From JBDSKH01 sp035495435 (GTDB lineage: Bacteria > Actinomycetota > Actinomycetes > Actinomycetales > Microbacteriaceae), in NCBI GenBank assembly GCA_035495435.1, contig DATJFV010000037.1:7592-71591 (forward strand): a stretch of 64,000 bases of DNA, written 5' to 3'. Of the stretch, positions 34,330 through 42,848 are shown in pieces (within the stretch, counting starts at the first letter, position 1; each line of letters starts with the position of its first letter). The position numbers were made by a program, and so were the translations under genes. The notes below the pieces were generated by a model. That model saw nothing but the letters and a program-made list of their open reading frames with translations, made no database searches and was not told the DNA's origin.

Positions 34330-34740
34330 TCAGGCGCCCGCGGGCAGCAGTTCGGCCAGCAGACGCTCGACCCGACCGCGGATGTCGTCGCGGATCGCCC
34401 GCACCTCGTCCAGCGGCTTGCCTTTCGGGTCGGTCAGCTCCCAGTCCTCGTAGCGCTTGCCGGGGAAGATCGGGCAGACGTCGCCGCAGCCCATGGTGAT
34501 GACGACGTCGGAGTCGCGCACCTGCTCCGTGGTCATCAGCTGCGGCACCGCCTCGGAGATGTCGATGCCCTCCTCGGCCATCGCCTGGATGGCGACCGGG
34601 TTGATCTGGTCGCCGGGCTCCGATCCGCCGGAGCGCACCTCGACGGCGCCGCCGGAGAGGGCACGCGCATACCCGGCGGCCATCTGCGAGCGGCCGGCGT
34701 TGTGGATGCACACGAAGAGGACGACGGGCTTGTCGGTCAT
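34330..34740 (-). CDS. arsC: Arsenate reductase, LMW-phosphatase fold
   Basis: A 136-residue ArsC. The P-loop CIHNAGRSQ begins with catalytic Cys11; Cys85 and Cys89 (MGCGDVCP) are the relay cysteines of the thioredoxin-linked type. TDPKGKPLDEVRAIRDDI carries the general-acid Asp region. It reduces arsenate to arsenite in the cytoplasm. The ATG overlaps the TGA of the aquaporin gene, so channel and reductase are made together. Confidence 0.92.
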   Translation of the reverse strand: MTDKPVVLFVCIHNAGRSQMAAGYARALSGGAVEVRSGGSEPGDQINPVAIQAMAEEGIDISEAVPQLMTTEQVRDSDVVITMGCGDVCPIFPGKRYEDWELTDPKGKPLDEVRAIRDDIRGRVERLLAELLPAGA

Positions 34741-35444
34741 GCGGATTCCGTTCTGATGGTGGTGCGGGGAAAGAGGATGCCGGCGAGACCGAGACCGATC
34801 GCACCGCCGACGAGTTGTGCCGCGATGAACGGCGGCGCCGAGGCCGGGGCGATGCCGGCGAAGCTGTCGGAGACGATCCGGCCGACCGTGACGGCGGGGT
34901 TGGCGAACGCGGTCGAGCTGGTGAACCAGTACGCCGCCCCGATATATGCGCCGACGGCCGCGCCGATGACGCCCGCCCCGCGACCCGCTCGGGTGAGGCC
35001 GAGGATCACCAGCACGAGCCCGGCGGTGGCGACGACCTCGCCGGTCAGGGTGCCCCATCCCGCTCGCTCAGTGCCCGAGAGGCCCGGCGCGATGTCGAAC
35101 ATCGCGTTGGCCAGCAGTGCCCCGCCGACGGCACCGGCGACCTGAACCACGATGTAGAGCGCTGCCTCGGGGGTGCGCAGACCGTCACGGGTCACGAACG
35201 CGACCGCCGACACGACCGGGTTGAAATGAGCTCCGGATACCGGGGCGAGCAGCGCGATCAGAACCGCCAGCCCCAGCGCGGTCGCCAGGCTGTTCTCGAG
35301 CAGCTGCAGCCCTGTGTCGTCGGGCGAGAGCCGGGAGGCCATCGCGCCCGAGCCGACGACGATGGCGACCAGCGCTCCGGTGCCGACGAACTCGGCGACC
35401 AGTCGGCGCGCACGCGCCGGGCGGGGTGGGATGGCTGTGGTCAT
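34737..35444 (-). CDS. Aquaporin/glycerol-facilitator-family channel (AqpS-like, arsenite exit)
   Basis: A 235-residue MIP channel with six helices. The two pore loops are GAHFNPVVS (NPV in place of NPA) and FANPAVTVGR. An MIP gene joined to arsC is known from rhizobia, where AqpS lets arsenite leave down its gradient. Here it overlaps arsC by ATGA and stands opposite an ArsR-controlled gene, which supports that role. No ArsB or Acr3 pump is seen in this island. The ATG at 35442-35444 is chosen; another at 35453-35455 is possible. Confidence 0.88.
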   Translation of the reverse strand: MTTAIPPRPARARRLVAEFVGTGALVAIVVGSGAMASRLSPDDTGLQLLENSLATALGLAVLIALLAPVSGAHFNPVVSAVAFVTRDGLRTPEAALYIVVQVAGAVGGALLANAMFDIAPGLSGTERAGWGTLTGEVVATAGLVLVILGLTRAGRGAGVIGAAVGAYIGAAYWFTSSTAFANPAVTVGRIVSDSFAGIAPASAPPFIAAQLVGGAIGLGLAGILFPRTTIRTESA

Positions 35445-35475
35445 GTCGCGGCCCATCTTGACCGACTCGATTCCC

Positions 35476-35494
35476 TCAGTCAAGATTGAGTCAA
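35476..35494. promoter_or_regulatory. ArsR-type operator
   Basis: TCAA-GA-TTGA (35480-35489) and TTGA-G-TCAA (35486-35494) are overlapping dyads between the divergent aquaporin and ArsR-fusion genes, ending at the ATG of the latter. TCAA/TTGA arms are common in ArsR operators of actinobacteria. One bound dimer could block both directions. Confidence 0.5.
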
Positions 35495-36162
35495 TGAACA
35501 GGGAGCTAACGATCGACGAGCGCGCGGCCCGGCATGCCGCCCTGGCCGACCCCGCGCGCCTGGCCATGGTCGATCTGCTGACGCTCGGCGACTGGTCGCC
35601 GAGCGAGCTGCAGCAGCGGCTGGGGATGCCCTCCAACCTGCTCGCTCACCACCTCGGGGTGCTCGAGAAGGCCGGCCTGGTGACCCGCGGCCGGTCGGAG
35701 GCGGACCGCCGCCGCACCTACGTGCGTCTCGCGACCGATGCCACCGCCGAGCTGGGCATCGGGCCCACGATCACCGCGACGCGCGTGGTGTTCGTCTGCA
35801 CGGCGAACTCGGCGCGATCGCAGCTCGCCGCCGCGCTCTGGACGCGCGCCAGCAACGTTCCCGCAGCATCCGGGGGCACGCACCCCGCCGCTCGCGTCGA
35901 CCCCGCGGCGTCCGACACGGCCCGCGACCACGGACTCGACCTGAGCGACCGCCGGCCGCAGCTGCTCGATGACATCCGCCAGCCGCGGGACTACCTCATC
36001 ACGGTCTGCGACAACGCCCACGAAGAACTCGGCGCGCTGGATGCGCTGCACTGGTCCGTGCCCGACCCGGTGCGAGCGGGCGGCCGCGCCGCATTCGAGG
36101 CGGCGTTCCGCGACCTGTCGCGCCGCGTCGACGAGCTCGCGCCGCGGGTCGCCGCCGCCTAG
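35494..36162 (+). CDS. ArsR regulator fused to LMW-phosphatase arsenate reductase domain
   Basis: A 222-residue fusion. Residues 1-90 are an ArsR winged helix (DPARLAMVDLLTLGDWSPSE, PSNLLAHHLGVLEKAGLV). Residues about 97-222 are an arsenate-reductase-like domain with P-loop CTANSARSQ (Cys102) and WSVPDPVRAG for the acid loop. Such fusions are known in actinobacteria; the enzymatic half may sense or reduce arsenate. The N-terminal half lacks a visible CxC metal site. Divergent from aqp-arsC with a palindrome at the start codon. It ends in a 4-bp overlap with the convergent GNAT gene (CTAG). Confidence 0.88.
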   Translation: MNRELTIDERAARHAALADPARLAMVDLLTLGDWSPSELQQRLGMPSNLLAHHLGVLEKAGLVTRGRSEADRRRTYVRLATDATAELGIGPTITATRVVFVCTANSARSQLAAALWTRASNVPAASGGTHPAARVDPAASDTARDHGLDLSDRRPQLLDDIRQPRDYLITVCDNAHEELGALDALHWSVPDPVRAGGRAAFEAAFRDLSRRVDELAPRVAAA

Positions 36163-36671
36163 CGTCCGACCTCGCGGCTGCGCCATTCGACGAGCACCGT
36201 GTCGCGCCACCGGCCCCTCTGCGGCCCGTAGGTCATGAGGGCGATCGCCTCGCGTCGGCCGACAGCACGGAACCCGTGCTTCTCATGCAGCGCGATGCTC
36301 GCCACATTCTCGGGGAAGATGCTCGACTGCACCGTCCAGTACCCCGCCGCCTCGGCCGCGTCGAGGAACGCGGCCAGCAGCCGGCCGCCCACACCCCGGC
36401 CCTGAGCCGCCTCGGCCACATAGACGGAGTGCTCGATCACGCCCCGGTAGACCGGGCGACTCGACACCGGTGACGCCGCCGCCCAGCCGATGACCTGGTC
36501 TTCGTCCGCAGCGACCAGCCGGGGCTCGCGCACTTTGCCGGAGTCGAACGACTGCCACGTGGGCGGTTCCGGCTCGAACGTGGCATCACCGGTGGCGATG
36601 CCCTCGCGGTAGATCCGCTCGACCTGCGGCCAGTCCCCCGGCCGCATCGCGCGGATCGTTACCGGCAGCAT
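36159..36671 (-). CDS. arsN: GNAT N-acetyltransferase, ArsN/phosphinothricin-type
   Basis: A 170-residue acetyltransferase: TIRAMRPGDWPQVERIYREG start, EHSVYVAEAAQGRGVGGRLL acetyl-CoA loop, and ALHEKHGFRAVG. This is the PAT/Bar/ArsN1 type, which acetylates phosphinothricin or arsinothricin. Location between arsO and the ArsR fusion favours arsinothricin detoxification. The ATG at 36669-36671 lies inside the end of arsO (13-bp overlap). The substrate is inferred from context. Confidence 0.82.
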   Translation of the reverse strand: MLPVTIRAMRPGDWPQVERIYREGIATGDATFEPEPPTWQSFDSGKVREPRLVAADEDQVIGWAAASPVSSRPVYRGVIEHSVYVAEAAQGRGVGGRLLAAFLDAAEAAGYWTVQSSIFPENVASIALHEKHGFRAVGRREAIALMTYGPQRGRWRDTVLVEWRSREVGR

Positions 36672-37981
36672 CCGGATGACAGCTGCTCGGGGCCGGCCGA
36701 GGTCGAGCACACCCCGGTGGCGGGCAGGGTCAGCTGCACGCTGGTCGCGGCGGCCATGTCGCCCGCAAGCCAGGCGGTGATCGAGCGCACCTGCTCGTAC
36801 CCGGTGGCGAGCAGGAAGGTGGGCGCGCGCCCGTAGCTCTTCATGCCGGCCAGGAAGAAGCCGTTCTCGGGGTGCCGCAACTCGGCGAAGCCGTGCGGCT
36901 CGACGGTTCCGCAGGAGTGCACGTTGGGGTCGATCAGCGGGGCGAGGCGCGCGGGAGCCTCGACGATGTCGTCGAGTTCGAGTCGCACCTCGCGCAGCAT
37001 GGCGAGGTTGGGGCGGAACCCGGTGGCGTTGACGATCAGGTCGGTGTCGTGCTCGACCAGGTCACCCGAGCGGGCGCCGGTCACGCGGACCGCGTCGCCC
37101 CGGCGGGCGAGGCGCACGATCTCGAACCGGTCGAGCACCTCGATGGCCCCGGATGCGATGGCCGCGTCGACACGGGCGCCGAGCGACGCGCGCGCCTGCA
37201 GTTCGTCGTCGGCCGACGTGGTGACGCGGGCGGCGGACGCGTTGCGGATCAGCCAGGTGATGCGCGTACCCGGTTCGGCTTCGGCGAGCGCGACGAGGTT
37301 GAGCAGGGTGTTGGCCGCCGAGTGGCCGGCGCCGACGACGGTGGTGTGGCGCCCGGCGAACCGGATGCGGTCGCGGCCGAGCACATCGGGCAGGGCGTGG
37401 CTGACCAGGTCGGCGACCTCGGCGAGGCCCAGAGGCTCGAGCCCGGAGGAGGCGAGGCTGTTGGGTGTGCCGTAGGTACCGGAGGCGTCGATCACCGCCC
37501 GCGCGGTGAGCTCGGTGACGTCGCCGTGATCGGTGAGGCGCAGCAGGAACGGCGTGGTCGAACGGTTCGCGGTGCGGGTGCGGTCCATGCCATCGCGTGC
37601 CACCGCCGTCACCTCGACTCCGGTGCGGATGCGCGACGCGATCGCGTCGAGGGCGGCGAGCGGGGCCAGGTACTGCTCGACCAGCTCGGCGGCCGTGGGG
37701 ATGGCGTCGGGGTCGGGGTGCACCCAGCCGGTCGCCTCGAGCAGCCGCCGTGAGGCCGGGTCGACCAGGTGCTGCCACGGCGAGAAGAGCCGGATGTGAC
37801 CCCACTGCCGCATGCTGTGCGCGATCGTGTCGCCGGCTTCGTACAGGACGAAGTCGATGCCGCGTTCCACCAGGTTCGCGGCGGCGGCGAGGCCGACCGG
37901 CCCGGCGCCGATGATCGCCACGGGCAGGGAGGTGAGGCGCGAGTCGCGCACCGGCGGGCGGGTCAGGTCGATCAAGGTCAT
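36659..37981 (-). CDS. arsO: FAD/NAD(P)-dependent oxidoreductase of arsenic clusters (ArsO-like)
   Basis: A 440-residue flavoprotein monooxygenase-like protein. FAD motif VAIIGAGPVGLAAAANLVER, NADPH motif VVGAGHSAANTLL and the third VNATGFRPNLAML segment. RQWGHIRLFSPWQHLVDPAS is typical of the ArsO-like group found beside ArsR and ArsN. It may oxidise organoarsenicals; activity of the family is poorly known. The ATG at 37979-37981 faces an ArsR gene across an operator region. Confidence 0.8.
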   Translation of the reverse strand: MTLIDLTRPPVRDSRLTSLPVAIIGAGPVGLAAAANLVERGIDFVLYEAGDTIAHSMRQWGHIRLFSPWQHLVDPASRRLLEATGWVHPDPDAIPTAAELVEQYLAPLAALDAIASRIRTGVEVTAVARDGMDRTRTANRSTTPFLLRLTDHGDVTELTARAVIDASGTYGTPNSLASSGLEPLGLAEVADLVSHALPDVLGRDRIRFAGRHTTVVGAGHSAANTLLNLVALAEAEPGTRITWLIRNASAARVTTSADDELQARASLGARVDAAIASGAIEVLDRFEIVRLARRGDAVRVTGARSGDLVEHDTDLIVNATGFRPNLAMLREVRLELDDIVEAPARLAPLIDPNVHSCGTVEPHGFAELRHPENGFFLAGMKSYGRAPTFLLATGYEQVRSITAWLAGDMAAATSVQLTLPATGVCSTSAGPEQLSSGCCR

Positions 37982-37997
37982 GCGGCCCAGTGTCGCC

Positions 37998-38035
37998 CAT
38001 TCATCGACAAACGTCAATATAGACATTCATCGATG
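37998..38035. promoter_or_regulatory. Operator region between arsO and arsR
   Basis: CATTCATCGA occurs twice as a direct repeat (37998-38007 and 38024-38033), 26 bp apart, the second copy inside the palindrome CATCGATG (38028-38035). GTCAATATAGAC lies between. TATAGA (38018-38023) could be the rightward -10. Likely bound by the adjacent ArsR. Confidence 0.45.
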
Positions 38036-38054
38036 GATGGTGAGACCATGGAGC

Positions 38055-38411
38055 ATGCCCGTCGTCGACCTCCTTCCCCTCACCGATGTGTCGGCCACCG
38101 CGTGCTGCAGCCCGCTGACGAAAGAGACGATCACCGCATCCGACGCCGAGGCGGTCGCCCGCACCTTCAAGGCGCTCGGCGACCCGACCCGGGTGCGCAT
38201 CCTGTCGATGGTCGCGTCGCACGCCGACCAGGAGGCCTGCGTCTGCGACCTGCAAGAGCCGCTCGGCCTCTCCCAGCCGACGGTGTCGCACCACCTGAAG
38301 ATCCTCACCGACGCCGGATTCCTCACCCGATCGAAGCGCGGCACGTGGGCGTACTACGCGCTCGTGCCGGGGGCGCTCGACGGGGTCGCGGGAGTTCTCG
38401 CGGGGGTGTGA
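38055..38411 (+). CDS. arsR: ArsR-family arsenite-responsive repressor
   Basis: A 118-residue ArsR/SmtB protein. DNA-binding part LQEPLGLSQPTVSHHLKILTDAGF, preceded by CVCDL, the arsenite-binding pair of classical ArsR. An extra CC pair occurs near the N-terminus (TACCSPL). It diverges from arsO and probably represses both. ATG at 38055 is chosen; an in-frame ATG at 38037 closer to the TATAGA box is possible. It is the second ArsR in the island, with a metal site that the fusion regulator lacks. Confidence 0.9.
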   Translation: MPVVDLLPLTDVSATACCSPLTKETITASDAEAVARTFKALGDPTRVRILSMVASHADQEACVCDLQEPLGLSQPTVSHHLKILTDAGFLTRSKRGTWAYYALVPGALDGVAGVLAGV

Positions 38412-38433
38412 GGGCCGCGAGCGGCGCACCACG

Positions 38434-38973
38434 TCACAGCACGAACCCGGCTTTCAGCTTCCGGCGGGCCCGCCAGAGGAAGGTGCTCGCGGTCGCATGG
38501 GTCACACCCATCTCCTCGGCGATCGCACCGATTGACGCGGTCCGCTCCCAGATCAGGAGGGCCTGGCGCTCGCGTTCGCTGAAGGTGCGCCGCGGCGGTC
38601 GCCGGGCCGGCATCCGGTCCTGCTCCCACCCCTCGTCCCGCTCCTCGGTCTCGGCGAGGCCGACGAGCTGCGCCTCATCGCAGGATCCGAAGACGACGAC
38701 ATCCGCACCCCACGCGACCCGCTGAGACTCGGGTCGGGCGAGGACGAGCACCACGCGGCTGCCGAGCGACTTCGCGATCGCGACGCGGGCGTGCGTGGAC
38801 TCGCGGTCGGGCGCCTCTTCGAGGACGGTGATGGAGGTGGGGAACGCCGCATCGACGACGAGTTCGGGCAGCGTGGCCGCTGCGGCCGCGATGGCGAAGG
38901 TGTCGCGCCGCGCCAGAACGTCGGCGAGGGCGCGTGCCCGGTCGCCCGCGACGCCGATCGAGGTCATGACCAT
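38434..38973 (-). CDS. Orphan regulator with receiver-like N-terminus and sigma/LuxR-type HTH
   Basis: About 179 residues. The first 110 look like a degenerate receiver fold (alternating strands TFAIAAAAATLP, SITVLEEAP, RVVLVLARPE, ADVVVFGSCDEAQLV), without the usual acidic pocket. The C-terminus FSERERQALLIWERTASI then MGVTHATASTFLWRARRKLK is a sigma-70 region 4/LuxR-type HTH. No sensor gene adjoins. Codon use agrees with neighbours. The start could also be the ATG at 38967. Function unknown; it sits between the arsenic island and the sugar-acid locus. Confidence 0.6.
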   Translation of the reverse strand: MVMTSIGVAGDRARALADVLARRDTFAIAAAAATLPELVVDAAFPTSITVLEEAPDRESTHARVAIAKSLGSRVVLVLARPESQRVAWGADVVVFGSCDEAQLVGLAETEERDEGWEQDRMPARRPPRRTFSERERQALLIWERTASIGAIAEEMGVTHATASTFLWRARRKLKAGFVL

Positions 38974-38987
38974 GGTCGTGATGCACC

Positions 38988-39014
38988 GCGGGCCCGGCAC
39001 ATGGCCGGGCCCGC
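38988..39014 (-). terminator. Strong GC hairpin after the sugar-binding protein gene
   Basis: GCGGGCCCGG and CCGGGCCCGC form a perfect 10-bp stem with a 7-nt loop, 12 bp after the stop of the binding-protein gene on the minus strand. It lacks a T-run. It probably terminates the 43.6-39.0 kb operon. Confidence 0.65.
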
Positions 39015-39025
39015 AGTGGTCGGGG

Positions 39026-40201
39026 CTACTTGCCCCAGACCTTCTTGTAGACGTCCCGGTAGCCGCTGGCCGGGTCGAACAGATCACCGCTGGGCACGTT
39101 GTCCTTGGTGACCAGGCCCGGTGCCGCGACGAAGCCCGACGCGTCCTGGCCGGCGAGCGCACGGTTGATCTCGTCGACCAGCTGCCAGCCCTGCAGCAGC
39201 AGCGGCTCGGCGACCGTGGCGGCCTGGTAGTCGACGTTGCGGATGCGCTGGAACTCGGCCGAGTCACCGTCACCGGCAGCCACCGACTTCGGCGGGCCCG
39301 CCGGGTCCTTGCCGGCGTCACGCAGAGCCTGCTGGGCACCACCGAAGTAGTTGCCGTTGATGGCGAGCAGGTAGGTCAGCTTGTCGCCGTTGGCCTGCAG
39401 CAGGGTCGAGATCAGCGAAGGCATGCGCTGGTCGGCCTCCGCGATCGGCGAGTCCTCGTACGACAGCACGGTGCAGGTCGAGCATGCGGTGATGTAGGCC
39501 TTCATCGCGTCGGCCTTCAGCACGGCGATGTCGTACTGGCTGTCGGTGAAGATCACCGCGCCGGCCTTGCCGTCGGAGTCGGCGACCGCGTAGGCGGCGG
39601 CGAGCTGCGAGACGACCAGCGGGTCGGTGGTGACGTTGGTGAACAGTCCCGAGCCGGGGCCGGCGCTCGCGGTCGCGTGCCATCCGACGACCGGGATGCC
39701 GAGGTCGGTGGCCTGCGAGATGGCCGCCGCCTGCTCGGTGGCGTCGAAGCCGCCGACGATGATCGCGGCCGGCTTGGATGCGATGGCCTGGTTCATGGCG
39801 TCGGTGCGTCCCTGCGCGGTGGCCTTGCCGTCGTAGACGTCGACGGTCCAGCCGATGACGGCCGCGGCCTCCTCGACACCTTGCGCGACGGCGTTGATGC
39901 CGCCGTTGGTGAGGTCACTTCCGACGTAGGCGATCTTGGCGCCCGGCTGCTGAGCCGTCGGGCCCTCCGACGGCGGGGTGAAGCCCTCCGTCGCGTTCAG
40001 GCTGCCGGCGACCAGGTCCTTGGAGAACTGGACGATGTCGCCGTCGGGGATGATCGACGCGAACCGGTCGTCCGTCGCCGGCGCCTGGGTCTCGCCACCG
40101 CCGACACTGCCGCTGGCACAGCCGGACAGAACGATGACGAGTGCTGTGGGAATGGCGACGAGAGCTGCGAGTGCAGAACGCCGCCGGGGAATGGTGGTCA
40201 T
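39026..40201 (-). CDS. Sugar ABC transporter substrate-binding lipoprotein (RbsB-type)
   Basis: A 391-residue family 2 periplasmic-binding lipoprotein. Lipobox LSGC after a helix, then AKIAYVGSDLTNGGINAVAQ, KPAAIIVGGFDATEQAAAI and DLGIPVVGWHATAS. Two internal Cys (ACSTC) may form a disulfide. Its ATG overlaps the TGA of the permease gene. Ligand likely a sugar or sugar lactone, judged from the SMP-30 lactonase gene in the same operon. Confidence 0.88.
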   Translation of the reverse strand: MTTIPRRRSALAALVAIPTALVIVLSGCASGSVGGGETQAPATDDRFASIIPDGDIVQFSKDLVAGSLNATEGFTPPSEGPTAQQPGAKIAYVGSDLTNGGINAVAQGVEEAAAVIGWTVDVYDGKATAQGRTDAMNQAIASKPAAIIVGGFDATEQAAAISQATDLGIPVVGWHATASAGPGSGLFTNVTTDPLVVSQLAAAYAVADSDGKAGAVIFTDSQYDIAVLKADAMKAYITACSTCTVLSYEDSPIAEADQRMPSLISTLLQANGDKLTYLLAINGNYFGGAQQALRDAGKDPAGPPKSVAAGDGDSAEFQRIRNVDYQAATVAEPLLLQGWQLVDEINRALAGQDASGFVAAPGLVTKDNVPSGDLFDPASGYRDVYKKVWGK

Positions 40202-41322
40202 TTCGCTTCCTTCTTGTGGGGAGCCTCGGCAGCAACCGTGCCGCCTTCGGCTTCAGGGGTTGAGGGTTCTTGCGTGGTAGTCGGTGGGGCGATGGTCGGT
40301 GCGTCCGCGCGGGACACCCGTCGCCGGGTCGCGAGCGATGCGATGGTGATCGCCGCGACGAGGGTGAGCCCGTTGAACAGGGGCTCGAGGAAGAAGTTGC
40401 CGGGCAGCAGCTGCTGCAGGCCCGAGATGCCGATGGTCGCGATGGTCACGCCGAGGATCGTGCCGAGGGCGTTCACCCGTCCGGGCCGGATGGTCGTCGA
40501 GCCGAGGAACGCGGCGGCGAGTGCCGGCAGCAGGTACTCGGGGCCGATGTTCGCCTGGGCGACACCCGCCTGACGCGAGGCGAGCAGGATGCCGGCGACC
40601 GCGGTGAGCACGCCCGAGGTGGCCATCGCGCCCACGACGTAGCGCCGGCGCGGGATGCCGCTCAGCTCGGCGGCGGCCGGGTTGGCGCCGACGGCGTAGA
40701 GGTACCGGCCGACCGGCAGGAACTCCAGGACGACCCAGATGATGATGCCGATGGCGAGCGCGATGATGAACGGGCCGGGGATGGGCCCGAGCGACCAGCG
40801 GGAGAGCTCGTCGAACGCCGACGCCCGGTTGCCCTGCGGGTCGGTGACCTGCCGGCCCCCGGTGTACCAGTAGGTGATCGCGAAGATCACCTGCGCGGTG
40901 GCGAGGGTGGCGATGAAGGCGTCGACCTGGGCGAGCTCGACCAGCAGCGCGTTGAGCAGGCCGATCACGCCGCCGCCGACCAGGCAGAGCAGGATCACCA
41001 GCCGGTAGTCGAGCCCCTGCACCTGCCACGACAACGCCATGACCTGCCAGAGCCCGACGCCGTACCCGATCGAGAGGTCGATCTTGCCCGCGATCATCGG
41101 GATGGTGACCGCGAGGGCCAGGATCAGCAGCACCGACTTGCCCGACGCCAGCAGCTGGAAGTTCAGCAACGAGGCGAAGGTGTCGGGGCGCAGCGCCGCG
41201 AAGATGACGAACAGGGCGACGGTCAGGATCACCATGCCGTAGTTCGAGGTCAGCTTCGCGTACCAGGAGGCGCCCTTGCCCGGTTCGAGCGCGGTGGACT
41301 TCAGCGAGGTGTTCATCGTCAT
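40198..41322 (-). CDS. Sugar ABC transporter permease (RbsC-type)
   Basis: A 374-residue permease of the ribose/xylose class with eight to ten helices: LALAVTIPMIAGKIDLSIGY (the family IDLS motif), LLNALLVELAQVDAFIATLA and AAFLGSTTIRPGRVNALGT. The C-terminal 40 residues are a charged Pro/Thr/Glu tail. Its ATG overlaps the ATPase TGA. Only one permease, so a homodimer. Confidence 0.9.
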   Translation of the reverse strand: MTMNTSLKSTALEPGKGASWYAKLTSNYGMVILTVALFVIFAALRPDTFASLLNFQLLASGKSVLLILALAVTIPMIAGKIDLSIGYGVGLWQVMALSWQVQGLDYRLVILLCLVGGGVIGLLNALLVELAQVDAFIATLATAQVIFAITYWYTGGRQVTDPQGNRASAFDELSRWSLGPIPGPFIIALAIGIIIWVVLEFLPVGRYLYAVGANPAAAELSGIPRRRYVVGAMATSGVLTAVAGILLASRQAGVAQANIGPEYLLPALAAAFLGSTTIRPGRVNALGTILGVTIATIGISGLQQLLPGNFFLEPLFNGLTLVAAITIASLATRRRVSRADAPTIAPPTTTQEPSTPEAEGGTVAAEAPHKKEAK

Positions 41323-42848
41323 GAGCTGCGGGTCTCCTGTGCTGCGGTGGTGATGGGGTCGACATCGTCGAGTTCGGATGCCGCGCTGACGAGGTTGGCG
41401 ATGGTCAGGTCGTCGCCGGTCAGCTCGGCGATCACGTGGCCGCGGCCGATCACGATCGCCCGGTGGGCGATCTTGGCGACCTCCTCCATGTCGGTCGAGA
41501 CGACGACGGCGCAGGTGCCGGTACGGACGGCATCGCGCAGGAGTCCGTAGATCTCGGCCTTCGCCCCGACATCGACGCCCATCGTCGGTTCTTCGAGCAC
41601 GACGACCGAGCGTTCGATGCCGAACCAGCGGGCGAGGATGACTTTCTGCTGGTTGCCGCCCGAGAAGGTGTCGAGGGCGATCTCGGGGTCGCTGGGTCTC
41701 ACGTCGAACTTGCGCAGCAATTCGATCGCCTGCGCCCGCTCCGAGCGCGACGTGCGGAACTGCCAGCCGCGGCGGCCCCAGACCCGAGGGTTGAGGAAGA
41801 GGTTCTCGCGCGCCGAGAGTCCGGCTCCGACCGCCTCCGCCTCGCGGTTGGATGTCGCGAAGCCGACACCGGCTCGCACCGCGTCGTAGGGCGACCGCGG
41901 GGCGTGGTCGACCCCGTCGATCGACATCCGGCCACCGGTCACGCGGGTCGCCCCGGCGATGGCACGCCCGAGGGGCTCCTGCCCGGCGCCGCGCAGACCG
42001 CACAGCGCCAGCACCTCACCTTGGCGAACGTCGAGCGAGATGGGTCCCGCGCCGTCCACCTGGACCTCATCGAGGCGAAGGCGGATGCTGTCGGCCGGCG
42101 GGTCGAAGGCGGTGCTCTTGGTCTCGCGGCCCACGATCAGTTCGACGAGCTCGCTCGGCGGCAGGTCGGTCAGCGGCCGATCGGCGACGACCCGGCCGTT
42201 GCGCATGACGACCGCGCGCGACGAGATCTGGTAGATCTCGTCGAGACGGTGCGAGACGTAGATCATGCCGACGCCCCGGTCGCGCAGCTGCCGCAGCACC
42301 ACGAACAGCCGCTCGACGTCCTGGGCGGGAAGCGAGGCGGTGGGCTCGTCGAGCACCAACAGCTTCGGGTCGCTGACCAGTCCGCGGGCGATCGCGAGCA
42401 GGCTGCGCTCGGTGCGGGGTAGGTCGAAGATGCGGGCATCCGGGTCGATGCCGCCCCCGATGGTGTCGAGCACGCGCTCGGCCTGCTCGCGCACGCCCTT
42501 CTGGCTGATGAACCCGAAGCGACGCGGGTAGCCGAGGTACTGGGCGATGTTCTCGGCCACCGTCATCCACTCGACGAGGCCGAGGTTCTGGTGGACGAAC
42601 GAGATGCGCTTCCGGGTACCGGCGGAGTCCAGATCGGCGCCGGCCAGCAGCATCCGCCCCTTGTCGGGCCGGTACACGCCGGCGAGCATCTTGATGACCG
42701 TCGACTTGCCGGCGCCGTTCTCGCCGAGCAGCGAGACGATCTCGCCCGTGCCGACATCGAAACTGACATCGGCCGCGGCGTGCGTGGCGAAGAAGGACTT
42801 GTCGAGTCCTTGAACGGAGAGCAGGGGAAGGTCGGCGTCCACGGTCAC
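41319..42848 (-). CDS. Sugar ABC transporter ATP-binding protein, two-domain (RbsA-type)
   Basis: A 509-residue protein with two ABC domains. Walker A GENGAGKST, Walker B LLVLDEPTASLP in the first; degenerate Walker A GLRGAGQEP and signature FSGGNQQKV in the second. GTG start overlaps the TGA of the IclR gene (GTGA). Powers import of the sugar with RbsC- and RbsB-like partners downstream. Confidence 0.92.
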   Translation of the reverse strand: MTVDADLPLLSVQGLDKSFFATHAAADVSFDVGTGEIVSLLGENGAGKSTVIKMLAGVYRPDKGRMLLAGADLDSAGTRKRISFVHQNLGLVEWMTVAENIAQYLGYPRRFGFISQKGVREQAERVLDTIGGGIDPDARIFDLPRTERSLLAIARGLVSDPKLLVLDEPTASLPAQDVERLFVVLRQLRDRGVGMIYVSHRLDEIYQISSRAVVMRNGRVVADRPLTDLPPSELVELIVGRETKSTAFDPPADSIRLRLDEVQVDGAGPISLDVRQGEVLALCGLRGAGQEPLGRAIAGATRVTGGRMSIDGVDHAPRSPYDAVRAGVGFATSNREAEAVGAGLSARENLFLNPRVWGRRGWQFRTSRSERAQAIELLRKFDVRPSDPEIALDTFSGGNQQKVILARWFGIERSVVVLEEPTMGVDVGAKAEIYGLLRDAVRTGTCAVVVSTDMEEVAKIAHRAIVIGRGHVIAELTGDDLTIANLVSAASELDDVDPITTAAQETRSS

